A stretch of 64,000 nt of DNA from Nonomuraea sediminis (GCF_018531495.1 NZ_JAHDTI010000021.1:62001-126000), one strand, 5' to 3'. Positions 32,521-41,213 are shown, counted from the stretch's first letter. Translations and numbers: made by a program. Notes: generated by a model not told the origin, from the sequence alone.

Positions 32521-33431
32521 AGCCGCACCTCCGCCGGGATCTTGTCGGGCCGCAGACCGCGCCAGACGGGATGGCGCAGGCGCAGTTCGTCCGTCCACAT
32601 CGTGTAGGCCACCTCCCCGACCAGGTCGGGTCTAACCCAATGGTTACGCCAGGGCACGTCGTTGGCGAAGGGGCTGCGCGCGATCTCCATCGGGCGCAGC
32701 ACCGCGTACAGCTCTTCCAGCGTCACCTCGGTGAACCCGGTCCCGACGTGGCCCACGTACGTCAGGCCCGCCTCGGTGAACACGCCCATGATCAGCGAGC
32801 CGATCCCGCCCGCGCGCCTGCCCTTGCCCGCCTTCCAGCCGCCGACGACGATCTCCCTGGTGCTCAGGTTCTTCACCTTGATCCACCACGGCGACCGCAC
32901 GCCGGGGCGGTAGGGGGAGTCGAGCCGCTTGGCGACCACCCCCTCGAGGCCCTGCTCATGGGTCGCGCTGAGCAGGTCGGACTCTCCAGGGAAGTACGGC
33001 GGGGCCCCGATGTCGAGCTCGTCGAGCAGGCTCCTGCGATCGCGGTAGGACAGGTCGAACAGGGGAGTGCCGTCGAGGTAGAGCAGGTCGAAGGGGAAGT
33101 AGGTGACCGGGTAGAGCTCCAGCATGCCGGGCTCGGGGTCGGTCAGGTGCATCCTGCGCTGCAGGCGTTCGAAACTGGGCCTGCCCCGCTGGTCGAGTGC
33201 GACGACCTCGCCATCCAGCACCGCATTCTTCACCCCGAACCCCGAAATTTCGGGATAACGGCGGGTGTATTCGGTTCCGTGGCGTCCTGTCACCCTGAGG
33301 CCGTTGTCGATGTGGACCAAAGCCCTGATGCCATCCCACTTGACCTCGAGTCCGTAACGATCACGATCTATGGGTAGTTCCCCAGGTACGGCCAGCATTG
33401 GCTCTACCGGGTATGGCATTGGTTGGCCCAT
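32517..33431 (-). CDS. ATP-dependent DNA ligase (LigD ligase / LigC-type)
   Basis: A 304-residue ligase. The nucleotidyl-lysine motif is KWDGIRA, followed by TGRHGTEYTRRYPE, LDGEVVALD, GLEGVVAKRLDSPYRPG and WIKVKN, all five ligase motifs in order. An OB-fold end (PDLVGEVAYTMWTDELRLRH) follows. It seals breaks held by Ku. The ATG at 33431 or 33419 can start. It is coupled to the polymerase gene and divergent from ku with only 48 bp between, so one regulatory region serves the whole NHEJ set. An AT-core palindrome sits at 33241. Confidence 0.92.
   Translation of the reverse strand: MGQPMPYPVEPMLAVPGELPIDRDRYGLEVKWDGIRALVHIDNGLRVTGRHGTEYTRRYPEISGFGVKNAVLDGEVVALDQRGRPSFERLQRRMHLTDPEPGMLELYPVTYFPFDLLYLDGTPLFDLSYRDRRSLLDELDIGAPPYFPGESDLLSATHEQGLEGVVAKRLDSPYRPGVRSPWWIKVKNLSTREIVVGGWKAGKGRRAGGIGSLIMGVFTEAGLTYVGHVGTGFTEVTLEELYAVLRPMEIARSPFANDVPWRNHWVRPDLVGEVAYTMWTDELRLRHPVWRGLRPDKIPAEVRL
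33241..33254. repeat. AT-core palindrome CCCGAAATTTCGGG in the ligase gene
   Basis: A perfect 14-bp palindrome encoding PEISG (minus strand) with GAA ATT TCG. It is the longest perfect member of the six-site set. Confidence 0.6.
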
Positions 33432-33479
33432 GAGGGGTATGTGCCCAATTGGTGTGCCGACGACAGCAGAGGAGTCCCC

Positions 33480-34328
33480 ATGCGCAGCATCTGGAAGGGT
33501 GCGATCTCCTTTGGGTTGGTCACCATCCCCGTCAAGCTGTACTCGGCCACCGAGCAGAAGGACGTCACCTTCCACCAGGTCCACCGCGAGGACGGCGGCA
33601 GGATCCGCTACAAGCGCGTGTGCACGCTGGACGGCGAGGAGGTCCCCTACAGCGACATCGCCAAGGGCTACGAACTGGCCACCGGCGAGATCGTCGTGCT
33701 CACCGACGAGGACTTCGAGGACCTGCCGCTGAGCACGTCCCGCCGGATCGACGTGCTCCAGTTCACCCCCGCCGAGGAGATCGACCCGATCTACTTCGCC
33801 AAGTCCTACTTCCTGGAGCCCGACGGGCAGGGGGCCAAGCCGTACGTCCTGCTCCGCAACGCCCTGGAGTCCTCCGGGCAGGTGGCCGTGGTCAAGGTGG
33901 CGCTGCGGCAGCGCGAGTCGCTGGCCACGCTGCGGGTGCGTGACGGGGTGTTCGTGCTGGAGACGATGCTCTGGCCCGACGAGATCCGCGTGCCCGACTT
34001 CGCCTTCCTGGAGGAGGACATCGAGGTCAGGCCGCAGGAACTGCAGATGGCCGAGTCGCTCATCCAGACGATGGAGGGGGAGTTCGACCCGACCGAGTAC
34101 CACGACGCCTACCGCGAGGCGCTGCAGCAGGTGATCGAGGCCAAGGTGGAGGGCAGGGAGGTCATCGCGCCTCCCGGTGGCGAGGAGGAGGCGGGTCCCG
34201 CCGTCGACCTCATGGCCGCCCTGCGCGCCAGCGTCGAGGCCGCCAAACGCGAACGCTCCGGCGAACCCCCCAAGGCCGAAAAGAAACCCGCCAAAGAATC
34301 CAAACGCAAACCCCGCAAAACCGCCTAA
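33480..34328 (+). CDS. ku: Ku protein
   Basis: A 282-residue bacterial Ku, the DNA-end ring protein of non-homologous end joining. It begins MRSIWKGAISFGLVTIPVKL, has FHQVHREDGGRIRYKRVC, DIAKGYEL and EIVVLTDEDFEDLP, and continues through the Ku core to AYREALQQVIEAKVEG. The tail is Lys/Pro-rich (EKKPAKESKRKPRKTA) and binds DNA or LigD. GAGGAG lies 4 bases before the ATG. Divergent from the ligase genes. Confidence 0.95.
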   Translation: MRSIWKGAISFGLVTIPVKLYSATEQKDVTFHQVHREDGGRIRYKRVCTLDGEEVPYSDIAKGYELATGEIVVLTDEDFEDLPLSTSRRIDVLQFTPAEEIDPIYFAKSYFLEPDGQGAKPYVLLRNALESSGQVAVVKVALRQRESLATLRVRDGVFVLETMLWPDEIRVPDFAFLEEDIEVRPQELQMAESLIQTMEGEFDPTEYHDAYREALQQVIEAKVEGREVIAPPGGEEEAGPAVDLMAALRASVEAAKRERSGEPPKAEKKPAKESKRKPRKTA

Positions 34329-34820
34329 ACCCCACGGTGTGGCGCTTTCGTGCGCTGCCACCCGACACTCCCGTAGTGCGGTGCGGTGCGGCGCGCACCC
34401 CCGCACACCGGCGCTCACGAGCGCGCCCGCCCGCCCCGGGCAGCGCGCCCGCGGCACGCTTTCACGTGTCCGAGTGCGCCCACGCAACCTCGCGCTTCCG
34501 GCGGTGCGTCACCACGCACTCCCCGCGCGCCGCGCGTCCACGCGACGTCGCGCTTTCGTAGGCGCGGCGCCCTCGCCGCACGACCCGCGCGAGTCGACCC
34601 GCGCCGCGCGAGACGACGCGCCTTCACGTGAGCGTGTTCGCTCACGCGGCGGCGCGTCACCACGCATCCCCGGCGGGTCGTGCGGCGGCGGGCTCCCTCG
34701 TGACCGTGCGGCTCGATACGGCCGCGCGTGAGTGTATGGGTGGCGTCTCGCAACGCGTTCCCCGTAGGGCGTGCGTCTCACGTGGGTGGGCCGCATGTGA
34801 GTGCGTGATGCGGTCCGGGG
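34329..34820. other. 492-bp repeat-rich intergenic region after ku
   Basis: No plausible gene. The region is a mosaic of imperfect short repeats. GCGTCACCACGCA occurs at 34506-34518 and 34654-34666. CGCTTTCGT or CGCTTCCGG variants occur near 34341, 34492 and 34551. TCACGTG occurs near 34464, 34624 and 34771. A hairpin lies at 34627-34646. It is C/G-rich even for this genome and shows no codon structure. Confidence 0.6.
34627..34646. terminator. Hairpin in the post-ku region
   Basis: CGTGAGCG and CGCTCACG form an 8-bp stem with a TGTT tetraloop. It could stop transcripts from either side, but no T-tract follows. Confidence 0.35.
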
Positions 34821-35594
34821 CTAGTGGGTGGGGGTGTTGAGGCGTTCGGTGAGGAAGGATTCCCAGGTTCGGGGGGCTGTGGTGGTGCCGGTCAGGGAGA
34901 GGTTCTCGCCTGCGCGGTAGGCCTTGCCGATTTTGCCGGGGACCCGGATGGGGAGGGTGGGGCGGCGCTTGCCGAGGGCGTGGAGGTAGCCACGGGCCAG
35001 GTCCGCCAGGCCGTACACCGTGGGGCCCGCGATGTCGGGGACGAGGCCGGCGGGGGTGCCGAGGGCGAGTTCGACGAGGCGTTCCGCGACGTCGCGAGCG
35101 TCGACAGGCTGGAAGCGGATGCCGCCGGGCGACGGGATGAACGGCATCCTGGCCATCGCGCGGACCGCGTTGAGTGCGAAGTCGTGGAACTGCGCGGCCC
35201 GCAGGATCGTCCAGGGGATCCCGGAGTCGGCGACGGCCCGCTCGGCGCCGTGCTTGGCGCGGAAGTAGCCGATCGGCATGCGGTCCGCGCCGATGACCGA
35301 GATGTACACCAGGTGCCGCACCCCGGCGGCCGAGGCGGCGCGCACCAGGTTGGCGGTCGCCACGTCGTCGCCCTTGGCGCCGCCCGCCAGGTGCAGCACG
35401 ATGTCGGCGCCCGCGACCGCGGGCTCGATGCCCTCGCCCTTCAGCAGGTCGACGGCGAAGTAGCGGACGCCGTCGCGCGGCTCGCGGGCGGAGCGGCTCA
35501 GCACCCGCACCTCGTTGCCGGCCTCGCGCAGCAGGGGGACGACGAGGCGTCCGAGAGTGCCCGTGCCACCGGTGACCAGGATCGTCGCGCTCAT
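34821..35594 (-). CDS. NAD(P)-binding atypical SDR / NmrA-like protein
   Basis: A 257-residue Rossmann protein starting MSATILVTGGTGTLGRLVV with the GxxGxxG nucleotide loop. It has VLHLAGGAKGDD and VYISVIGADRMPIGYFRAKH with the Tyr-x-x-x-Lys-like Y/K region, and an atypical SDR C-terminal half (PVDARDVAERLVEL). It resembles NmrA/sugar-epimerase-like oxidoreductases or redox sensors. Substrate unknown. The gap to 35731 upstream probably carries its promoter. Confidence 0.87.
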   Translation of the reverse strand: MSATILVTGGTGTLGRLVVPLLREAGNEVRVLSRSAREPRDGVRYFAVDLLKGEGIEPAVAGADIVLHLAGGAKGDDVATANLVRAASAAGVRHLVYISVIGADRMPIGYFRAKHGAERAVADSGIPWTILRAAQFHDFALNAVRAMARMPFIPSPGGIRFQPVDARDVAERLVELALGTPAGLVPDIAGPTVYGLADLARGYLHALGKRRPTLPIRVPGKIGKAYRAGENLSLTGTTTAPRTWESFLTERLNTPTH

Positions 35595-35731
35595 GACTTG
35601 CTCCAGTTCGTAGCGTGCTTCTACTGCCCTGACGCCTCCCGGACTGGGTTTGTGACAGCGTGCCGGTGGGCGGCCATACCCGGTCGGGTATGGCCGCTTT
35701 CCCGAACGTCAAGCCGCACATAAGAAAAGGG

Positions 35732-35769
35732 AGTGGCAGGGGGCTTCGTGGGTGAAGCCCCCTGCCACT
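35732..35769 (-). terminator. Rho-independent terminator of the small secreted-protein gene
   Basis: A perfect 16-bp stem (35732-35747 with 35754-35769, arm AGTGGCAGGGGGCTTC) closes a 6-base loop. On the minus strand it is followed by CTCCCTTTTCTTATG, a U-rich tail. It lies 18 bases after the stop of the gene ending at 35788. Confidence 0.9.
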
Positions 35770-35787
35770 ATTGGCTGTCCGGTCTAT

Positions 35788-36075
35788 TTACCAGAAGAAG
35801 TTCCTGGTGCGGACACAGCCACGCTCACGGTGGATGTGCCAGCCGCTCCAGACGCGGAAGCGTCCGTGAACCTCGTTCTCGTAGTGGCCCCTCTTGACGC
35901 CTCCCGCAGGGCCGAGGAAGACGCAGCGCCCTCCGCGCCCGTTCCAGACATCCATCGCCGAGCCGCTGCTGACGGCGCTGGCGTGGGCGGTGGTGACGGT
36001 TCCGAGGCCGACGATGCCGCTCGCCAGCGCGGTGCTGAGAGCCGCGGCCGCGAGCGTTCTGTTGAGATTGAACAT
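35788..36075 (-). CDS. Small secreted protein 1
   Basis: A 95-residue protein with a signal peptide (MFNLNRTLAAAALSTALASG, cleavage after AHA near 35). The mature part of about 60 residues has two cysteines (GGRCVFLGPAGG and RERGCVRTR) that may pair, and is rich in Arg, Gly, His and Trp. It ends NFFW. A GGGGAAG SD precedes the ATG. Its leader closely resembles that of the next small gene at 36884, suggesting shared control. No family recognised; a small antimicrobial or cell-surface peptide is possible. Confidence 0.75.
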   Translation of the reverse strand: MFNLNRTLAAAALSTALASGIVGLGTVTTAHASAVSSGSAMDVWNGRGGRCVFLGPAGGVKRGHYENEVHGRFRVWSGWHIHRERGCVRTRNFFW

Positions 36076-36339
36076 GATGTGCTTCCCCTTGACGGTCTCT
36101 TGCACTTCAGGCGCTTGTGCCGGAATTGTCGGCGAAGGGCCTGGGATTGCTCTTTCGCCTAGAGCCTTCCTGGTTGTCAGAATTGCCGACCATTCATGAT
36201 CATAAACGGCATTCAGCAGGCTTTTGCTGTCCACTAACCCGCTGATTGCATTTATTGGGGTGCTATTTGAGCATTTAGCAGTATTTATCCGTAAATGTCC
36301 GCAATTCGCGGTGCCGGAAAAGCGGCGAAAACACGACAA

Positions 36340-36368
36340 CGCCGCGGAACCTTCGAGGTTCCGCGGCG
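36340..36368 (-). terminator. Strong terminator for a minus-strand transcript
   Basis: A perfect 12-bp stem (36340-36351 with 36357-36368, arm CGCCGCGGAACC) closes a TTCGA loop. On the minus strand GTTGTCGTGTTTTCG follows, a T-rich end. It marks the end of transcription from the small genes at 36395-36884. Confidence 0.85.
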
Positions 36369-36394
36369 ACGGGGTCGCTAAGGCGAGGCGGGTG

Positions 36395-36490
36395 CTACCA
36401 CTTCCAGTCGCGCAACCGCGGCCAGTGGAGGTGGTGGTGCCGGAAGAAGCGGTGGCAACCGGTGAGGTGCTGGCCCTTCCAGGTGTTCAC
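36395..36490 (-). CDS. Possible very small gene, 31 residues (tentative)
   Basis: A minus-strand frame stops at 36395, only 26 bases before a strong terminator. Its end reads NTWKGQHLTGCHRFFRHHHL and then HWPRLRDWKW, rich in His, Trp and Arg like the two neighbouring secreted proteins. A GTG at 36490 could start it, but there is no SD and no signal peptide. It may be a remnant of a third copy or just 3' UTR. Confidence 0.28.
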   Translation of the reverse strand: MNTWKGQHLTGCHRFFRHHHLHWPRLRDWKW

Positions 36491-36593
36491 GTGTGGTCGT
36501 GGTCGCTCTGGCGCCAGGCGGCGCTCGCCCCGACTTGAACAGTTGGGGCGAGCCGGCGCCCTCAGTGACGCGAACGGATCATCCTGTCTGGCC

Positions 36594-36884
36594 CTACTTC
36601 TTGGTGCCCATGCTGGTGGTGGTCTTGGTCGTGGAGGTCTTGGCCTTCTTCTTGGCCTTGAAGAAGTTGACCCGGACCCTGGCCCTGCAGTGCTTGAAGG
36701 CGGGGAAGTGCGGCCAGATCTTCCCCGGGTGCGCCTTGGGCCAGTGGGGCCACCTGGGCGGATGGGGCTTCGCGGCGTCGGCGCTGGCTGAGGTCGTGTT
36801 CACGGCTTCTGTCATAGCCAGGCCGCCGGCGGCCATGGCGACAGTGAGAATGCCCGTGGCGAGCGCGGTTCTGAGCTTGGACAT
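36594..36884 (-). CDS. Small secreted protein 2
   Basis: A 96-residue protein with a signal peptide (MSKLRTALATGILTVAMAAG, Ala-rich cleavage region ASA near 33). The mature part starts with Trp/Pro/His repeats (PHPPRWPHWPKAHPGKIWPH), has a single Cys and ends in a Lys/Thr-rich tail (KAKKKAKTSTTKTTTSMGTK). GGGGGAAG lies before the ATG. The 5' leader matches that of the 36075 gene, with shared GAAGTGC and TCAAGGGG(G)AAGCACA. No family known. Confidence 0.75.
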   Translation of the reverse strand: MSKLRTALATGILTVAMAAGGLAMTEAVNTTSASADAAKPHPPRWPHWPKAHPGKIWPHFPAFKHCRARVRVNFFKAKKKAKTSTTKTTTSMGTKK

Positions 36885-37092
36885 TTGTGCTTCCCCCTTG
36901 AGCGGTTCTGCAGCACTTCGGGTGAGCTGCCCTCGATGACGCAATCGGGGTCATCTTGCCTGGCCTTATTGCCGGGAGTTTGTGGCGATAAACGGCAATT
37001 CGCCCCTTTTAGTATCTATTTATCCACTCCATGCTGATCTTTGTGGATATGTGCGGATTTGTCCGAAAGGTCGGGGCGGATATCGTGGAGAG

Positions 37093-37989
37093 ATGGAGCA
37101 GCCGATTCCCCACTGGCCCGGGCGGATGGTCGGTCCCGTTCACGTCCGGTCCACCCCTGAAGGCCCCGCAGACCAGGCGGTCTTCGTGCACGGCCTGGCC
37201 GGCGCGGCCACCAACTGGACCGACCTGATGGACGAGCTCAAGGACGAGGTCACCGGCCACGCCGTCGACCTGCCGGGCAACGGGCGCTCGCCCGCGCCGC
37301 AGGACGGCGACTACTCCGTCGCCGCGCACGCAAGAGCCGTGATCGGGCTGCTCGAGGAGACCGGACCCGCGCACCTGTTCGGCAACTCGCTGGGCGGCGC
37401 CGTGTCCGTGGCGGTCGCGGCCACCAGGCCCGACCTGGTGCGCTCGCTGACGCTCATCTCGCCGGCGCTGCCGGACCTGCTGCCGAGGTACGGCCCGGCC
37501 CGGGTGGCGGCCGCGGCCGCGCCACGCCTGGGGGAGTGGGTGTCGGCCAAGCTCCGCCTCATCCCGGCCGAGCAGCGGGTCAACGCCTCGTACTCGATGA
37601 TCTTCGCCGACACCACCCGCGTCCATCCCGACCGGCTCCGCGAGGCGGTGGAGGAGCTGCGCCGCAGGGACGGCCTGCCGTACGCGGGAGCGGCGATGAT
37701 CGGATCGGCCAGGGGGATCGTCACCGAGTACTTCCGGCGCGGCGAGCGGAACCTGTGGCGGCTGGCGGCCAAGGTCGAGGCGCCCACGCTGATCATCCAC
37801 GGCAGGCACGACAGGCTCGTCCGTCCCGCCATGGCCGCGAAGGCCGGCCGTACGTTCAGGCAGGTCAGGCTCGTGTGGCTGCCGAACGCCGGGCACGTGG
37901 CGATGATGGAGCAGCCGCGCGTGGTGGCCGCCGAGGCCCGCCGTCTGATCAGTGAGACGCGATTGGGGAATGCCCCACTGGCCAGCTAG
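37093..37989 (+). CDS. Alpha/beta-fold hydrolase
   Basis: A 298-residue hydrolase. Motifs: VFVHGLAGAATNW at the oxyanion turn, AVDLPGNGRSPAP, the nucleophile elbow GNSLGG, LIIHGRHDRLVRP with the acid, and PNAGHVAMMEQP with the His. I chose the ATG at 37093, with GTGGAG just upstream; a longer frame begins at 36982 but would overlap the small-gene promoter. Substrate unknown. The following gene is moeZ, 41 bp away. Confidence 0.88.
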   Translation: MEQPIPHWPGRMVGPVHVRSTPEGPADQAVFVHGLAGAATNWTDLMDELKDEVTGHAVDLPGNGRSPAPQDGDYSVAAHARAVIGLLEETGPAHLFGNSLGGAVSVAVAATRPDLVRSLTLISPALPDLLPRYGPARVAAAAAPRLGEWVSAKLRLIPAEQRVNASYSMIFADTTRVHPDRLREAVEELRRRDGLPYAGAAMIGSARGIVTEYFRRGERNLWRLAAKVEAPTLIIHGRHDRLVRPAMAAKAGRTFRQVRLVWLPNAGHVAMMEQPRVVAAEARRLISETRLGNAPLAS

Positions 37990-38030
37990 GTTGCATCTTG
38001 CAAAGACCCCTGAAATGGGAGCGTAGAACC

Positions 38031-39212
38031 GTGTCCTTGCCACCCCTGGTCGAGCCGGCCGACGAGCTGACCGTCGACGAAGTGCGCCGTTACTCGCGCC
38101 ATCTGATCATCCCCGACGTGGGGATGGCCGGGCAGAAACGGCTCAAGAACGCCAAGGTGCTCGTGGTCGGCGCCGGTGGCCTGGGCTCGCCCGCGCTGAT
38201 GTACCTGGCCGCGGCGGGCATCGGCACGCTGGGCATCATCGACTTCGACGTGGTCGACGAGTCGAACCTGCAGCGCCAGATCATCCACGGCCAGTCCGAC
38301 GTGGGCCGGCTGAAGGCTGAGAGCGCCGCCGCCTCGGTCCGCGAGATCAACCCGCTGGTCGAGGTCATCATCCACAACACGGCGCTGACGACAGAGAACG
38401 TGATGGAGATCTTCTCCGGTTACGACCTGATCGTCGACGGCACCGACAACTTCGCCACCCGCTACATGGTCAACGACGCGGCCGTGCTGCTCGGCAAGCC
38501 GTACGTGTGGGGGTCGATCTACCGCTTCGACGGGCAGGCCAGCGTGTTCTGGGCCGAGCACGGCCCCTGCTACCGCTGCCTCTACCCCGAGCCCCCGCCT
38601 CCCGGCATGGTCCCCAGCTGCGCCGAGGGCGGCGTGCTCGGCGTGCTGTGCGCCTCGATCGGCTCCATCCAGGTCAACGAGGCCATCAAGGTGCTGACCG
38701 GCATCGGTGACCCGCTGGTCGGGCGGCTGATGATCTACGACGCCCTGGAGATGAAGTACCGCGACGTCAAGGTCCGCAAGGACCCCGAGTGCGTGCTGTG
38801 CGGCAAGAACCCGACCGTCACCGAGCTGCTCGAGGACTACGAGGCGTTCTGCGGCACGATCTCCGACGAGGCCGCCCAGGCCGCCACCGGCTCCACGATC
38901 ACCGCGCAGGAGCTCAAGGCCATGCAGGACAACGACGAGAACATCTTCCTCGTCGACGTCCGCGAGCCCAACGAGTACGAGATCGTCTCGATCCCCGGCG
39001 CCACGCTGATCCCCAAGGGCGAGTTCCTCAACGGTTCCGCGCTGGAGAAGCTGCCCCAGGACAAGCGCATCGTCCTGCACTGCAAGTCGGGCGCGCGCTC
39101 GGCCGAGGCGCTGGCGGTCGTCAAGTCGGCCGGCTTCTCCGACGCCGTCCACGTCGGCGGCGGCGTGCTCAGCTGGGTCAAGACGGTGGATCCGAGCCTG
39201 CCCACCTACTGA
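38031..39212 (+). CDS. moeZ: MoeZ: ThiF/MoeB adenylyltransferase with rhodanese domain
   Basis: A 393-residue two-domain sulfur carrier activator. The N-terminal ThiF/E1-like domain has GAGGLGS near residue 47, FDVVDESNLQRQ, and zinc cysteines in YRCLYPEP and ECVLCGKNP. The C-terminal rhodanese domain has the active loop CKSGARS. It adenylates and sulfurylates small carrier proteins such as MoaD, ThiS or CysO, for Moco, thiamin and cysteine synthesis. The GTG start begins VSLPPLVEPADELT. The mycobacterial MoeZ (Rv3206c) occupies the same place in the conserved gene order. Confidence 0.95.
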   Translation: MSLPPLVEPADELTVDEVRRYSRHLIIPDVGMAGQKRLKNAKVLVVGAGGLGSPALMYLAAAGIGTLGIIDFDVVDESNLQRQIIHGQSDVGRLKAESAAASVREINPLVEVIIHNTALTTENVMEIFSGYDLIVDGTDNFATRYMVNDAAVLLGKPYVWGSIYRFDGQASVFWAEHGPCYRCLYPEPPPPGMVPSCAEGGVLGVLCASIGSIQVNEAIKVLTGIGDPLVGRLMIYDALEMKYRDVKVRKDPECVLCGKNPTVTELLEDYEAFCGTISDEAAQAATGSTITAQELKAMQDNDENIFLVDVREPNEYEIVSIPGATLIPKGEFLNGSALEKLPQDKRIVLHCKSGARSAEALAVVKSAGFSDAVHVGGGVLSWVKTVDPSLPTY

Positions 39213-39231
39213 CGCGCATTAGTGTCGGTGT

Positions 39232-39951
39232 GTGGACGATGCCCGCGCCTGGCCCGCCCTCGCGGCGGCCTCCGTGCTCACCGTGCTGTGCGCGGTGGTC
39301 GCGGGGGTCTCGGCCAGTGCGGCGGGCTCGGAGCTGACCAGGGGCCCCAGCACCGCTGAACTGCACGCGGCGGCCAAACGCGAGGTCGCCGCGCGCTGGC
39401 GCACCTGGGCGGCCGGCCGGATCTTCCCCGCCAGCCTGCCCTACTCGGCCGAGCAGGGCGGCCAGGAGCGGGCCAGCCGCATCGGCATCTCGCCGCGCAC
39501 CGACTGCGCGGCCGCGGTCGACGCCAAGGCCGCCAAGGCGCTGCGCAAGGCCGGCTGCCGTGCGGTACTGCGGGCCACCTACATCGACGCCCTGCAGGGC
39601 GTCCTCGTCACCGTGGGCGTCGTGGCGCTGCCCGACGAGCTGGACGCCGTCCGGGCCAAGAGCGCCTTCCCCGAGTCGGGCGGTCCCGTACCCGGCCTGC
39701 GCCCGCTCCCCTTCAGCGGCACGGTCGCCGACCGCTTCACCGACCCCGTACGGCAGGCAGGAACGGTACGGCAGGCCGGCCCCTACCTCGTGCTGACCAC
39801 CGCCGGCCAGGTCGACGGCAGACCCGCCCGCGCGGTGGGCGAGCAGCGTCCGACCATCTTCGCCTTCGCCGGGGAGATCTCCGAGCGCGTCCTGGCGGAC
39901 CTGAGCACGCCACGGATGCCCGACTGCACCGCCGAGGAGTGGCGATGCTGA
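39232..39951 (+). CDS. Mycosin-partner protein, copy 1
   Basis: A 239-residue exported or membrane-anchored protein. One hydrophobic N-terminal segment (PALAAASVLTVLCAVVAGVS) is followed by an outer domain with RWRTWAAGRIFPASLPYS, DCAAAVDAKA, GCRAVLRATYIDALQGVLVT and GPYLVLTTAGQVDGRPARAV. It ends DCTAEEWRC, with a Cys at the very last residue. It is paralogous over its whole outer domain with the gene at 41214. Each copy is directly followed by, and overlaps, an S8 protease gene. Function unknown; a chaperone or substrate of the protease is inferred. Confidence 0.78.
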   Translation: MDDARAWPALAAASVLTVLCAVVAGVSASAAGSELTRGPSTAELHAAAKREVAARWRTWAAGRIFPASLPYSAEQGGQERASRIGISPRTDCAAAVDAKAAKALRKAGCRAVLRATYIDALQGVLVTVGVVALPDELDAVRAKSAFPESGGPVPGLRPLPFSGTVADRFTDPVRQAGTVRQAGPYLVLTTAGQVDGRPARAVGEQRPTIFAFAGEISERVLADLSTPRMPDCTAEEWRC

Positions 39952-41147
39952 GGCGGGTCGCCGCCCTGGCGCTCGGCCTGGCGGTCACCACCGCCGCGGC
40001 AGCGCCCGCGCATGCCGACGACGTGCGCGGCGGGCAGCAGCCGGTCATCAAGACGCTCGCGCTCAACCAGGCGTGGCGGCTCAGCAAGGGCTCGGGCGTG
40101 CTGGTGGCCGTGCTCGACTCCGGCGTCGACCCGCGGCACCGCGATCTGGCCGGGTCGGTGACCGTGGGCAAGGACTTCACCGCGGGCGCCAACCCGCCGG
40201 GCGTGGCGCCGCGCCGCCTGCACGGGACGTACATGGCCTCGCTCATCGCGGGTCACGGCCACGGGTCAGGCGGGCGGCTGGGCATCATCGGGGTGGCGCC
40301 GCAGGCCAGGCTGCTGTCGGTGCGGGTGATCCTGGAGGACGAGGAGCCGGGCTTCCGCGAGTTCAACTCGGCCGAGCGCTTCGAGAACGTGGTGGCCAGG
40401 GGCATCAGGTACGCCGTCGACCACGGCGCCGGCGTGATCAACATGTCGATCTCCAAGGAACTGGCCACCAAGGAGGAGCGGGCGGCGATCCGCTACGCGA
40501 TCTCCAAGGGCGTGGTGCTGGTGGCAGCCGCGGGCAACGACGGCGCCCGCAAGCCGGAAGCGGGCGGCTACGCCCCCTACTCCTACCCGGCCGCCTTCCC
40601 CGGCGTGGTCTCGGTGGGCGCGACCGACCGGCGGCTCAGGCGGGCCTCGTTCTCCAACTGGAACTCCTCGGTCCTGGTGGCCGCGCCCGGCGTCGACATC
40701 ATGGGCGCGGGGCCCGGCGACGCCTACTGGGTGGGCCGCGGCACCTCGCAGGCGACCGCGCTGGTGTCGGGGGTCGCCGCCCTCATCAAGTCGAGGTATC
40801 CGGGCATGTCGCCGGCGCTGGTGGCCCAGGCGCTGACCGCGAGCGCCACCGACCGCCCGCCGGGCGGCTACGACATCGGCACCGGCTTCGGCGTGGTCAA
40901 CGCCGCCAAGGCCCTGGCCGAGGCGGGCCGGCTGGCCAAGCACACCGAGACCGCGCAGGGTCCGCAGACGCAGGATCCCGGCAAGCCGATGGCGGGCGGC
41001 GCGGCCGTGCCGATCCCCGTGATCGTCCGTGACAGGGAGCGCGTGACGGTCTACGGAGCGACCGCCGCGGCCGCGGCCGTGGGCGCGCTGGCCTCCCTGA
41101 CCCTCATGTTCGTGCTGGTCAGGCGCACGCGAAGGGGGCGGGGATGA
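39945..41147 (+). CDS. Mycosin-like S8 serine protease, copy 1
   Basis: A 400-residue subtilisin-fold protease. It has a signal peptide (LRRVAALALGLAVTTAAAAP ending AHA). The catalytic triad is Asp58 in VLDSGVD, His93 in LHGTYMASL and Ser268 in GTSQATALVSG, with the oxyanion Asn in AAAGNDG. A C-terminal membrane helix (ATAAAAAVGALASLTLMFVL) ends in a basic RRTRRG stop. This is the mycosin (MycP) layout. No type VII secretion gene is in the window. The ATG at 39945 has GAGGAG 5 bases upstream and overlaps the partner gene's stop. Confidence 0.9.
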   Translation: MLRRVAALALGLAVTTAAAAPAHADDVRGGQQPVIKTLALNQAWRLSKGSGVLVAVLDSGVDPRHRDLAGSVTVGKDFTAGANPPGVAPRRLHGTYMASLIAGHGHGSGGRLGIIGVAPQARLLSVRVILEDEEPGFREFNSAERFENVVARGIRYAVDHGAGVINMSISKELATKEERAAIRYAISKGVVLVAAAGNDGARKPEAGGYAPYSYPAAFPGVVSVGATDRRLRRASFSNWNSSVLVAAPGVDIMGAGPGDAYWVGRGTSQATALVSGVAALIKSRYPGMSPALVAQALTASATDRPPGGYDIGTGFGVVNAAKALAEAGRLAKHTETAQGPQTQDPGKPMAGGAAVPIPVIVRDRERVTVYGATAAAAAVGALASLTLMFVLVRRTRRGRG

Positions 41148-41213
41148 CAAGACGCATGATCTCCCTCCTTAGGGGGACGAACTAGACACGAAGCCGAACC
41201 CGGGAACGAGGCG

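Noticed and set aside
36224..36538. Plus-strand frame of 104 codons across the terminator at 36340
   Set aside because: It runs through a strong terminator stem and has no SD or domain; the minus-strand transcript explains the terminator.
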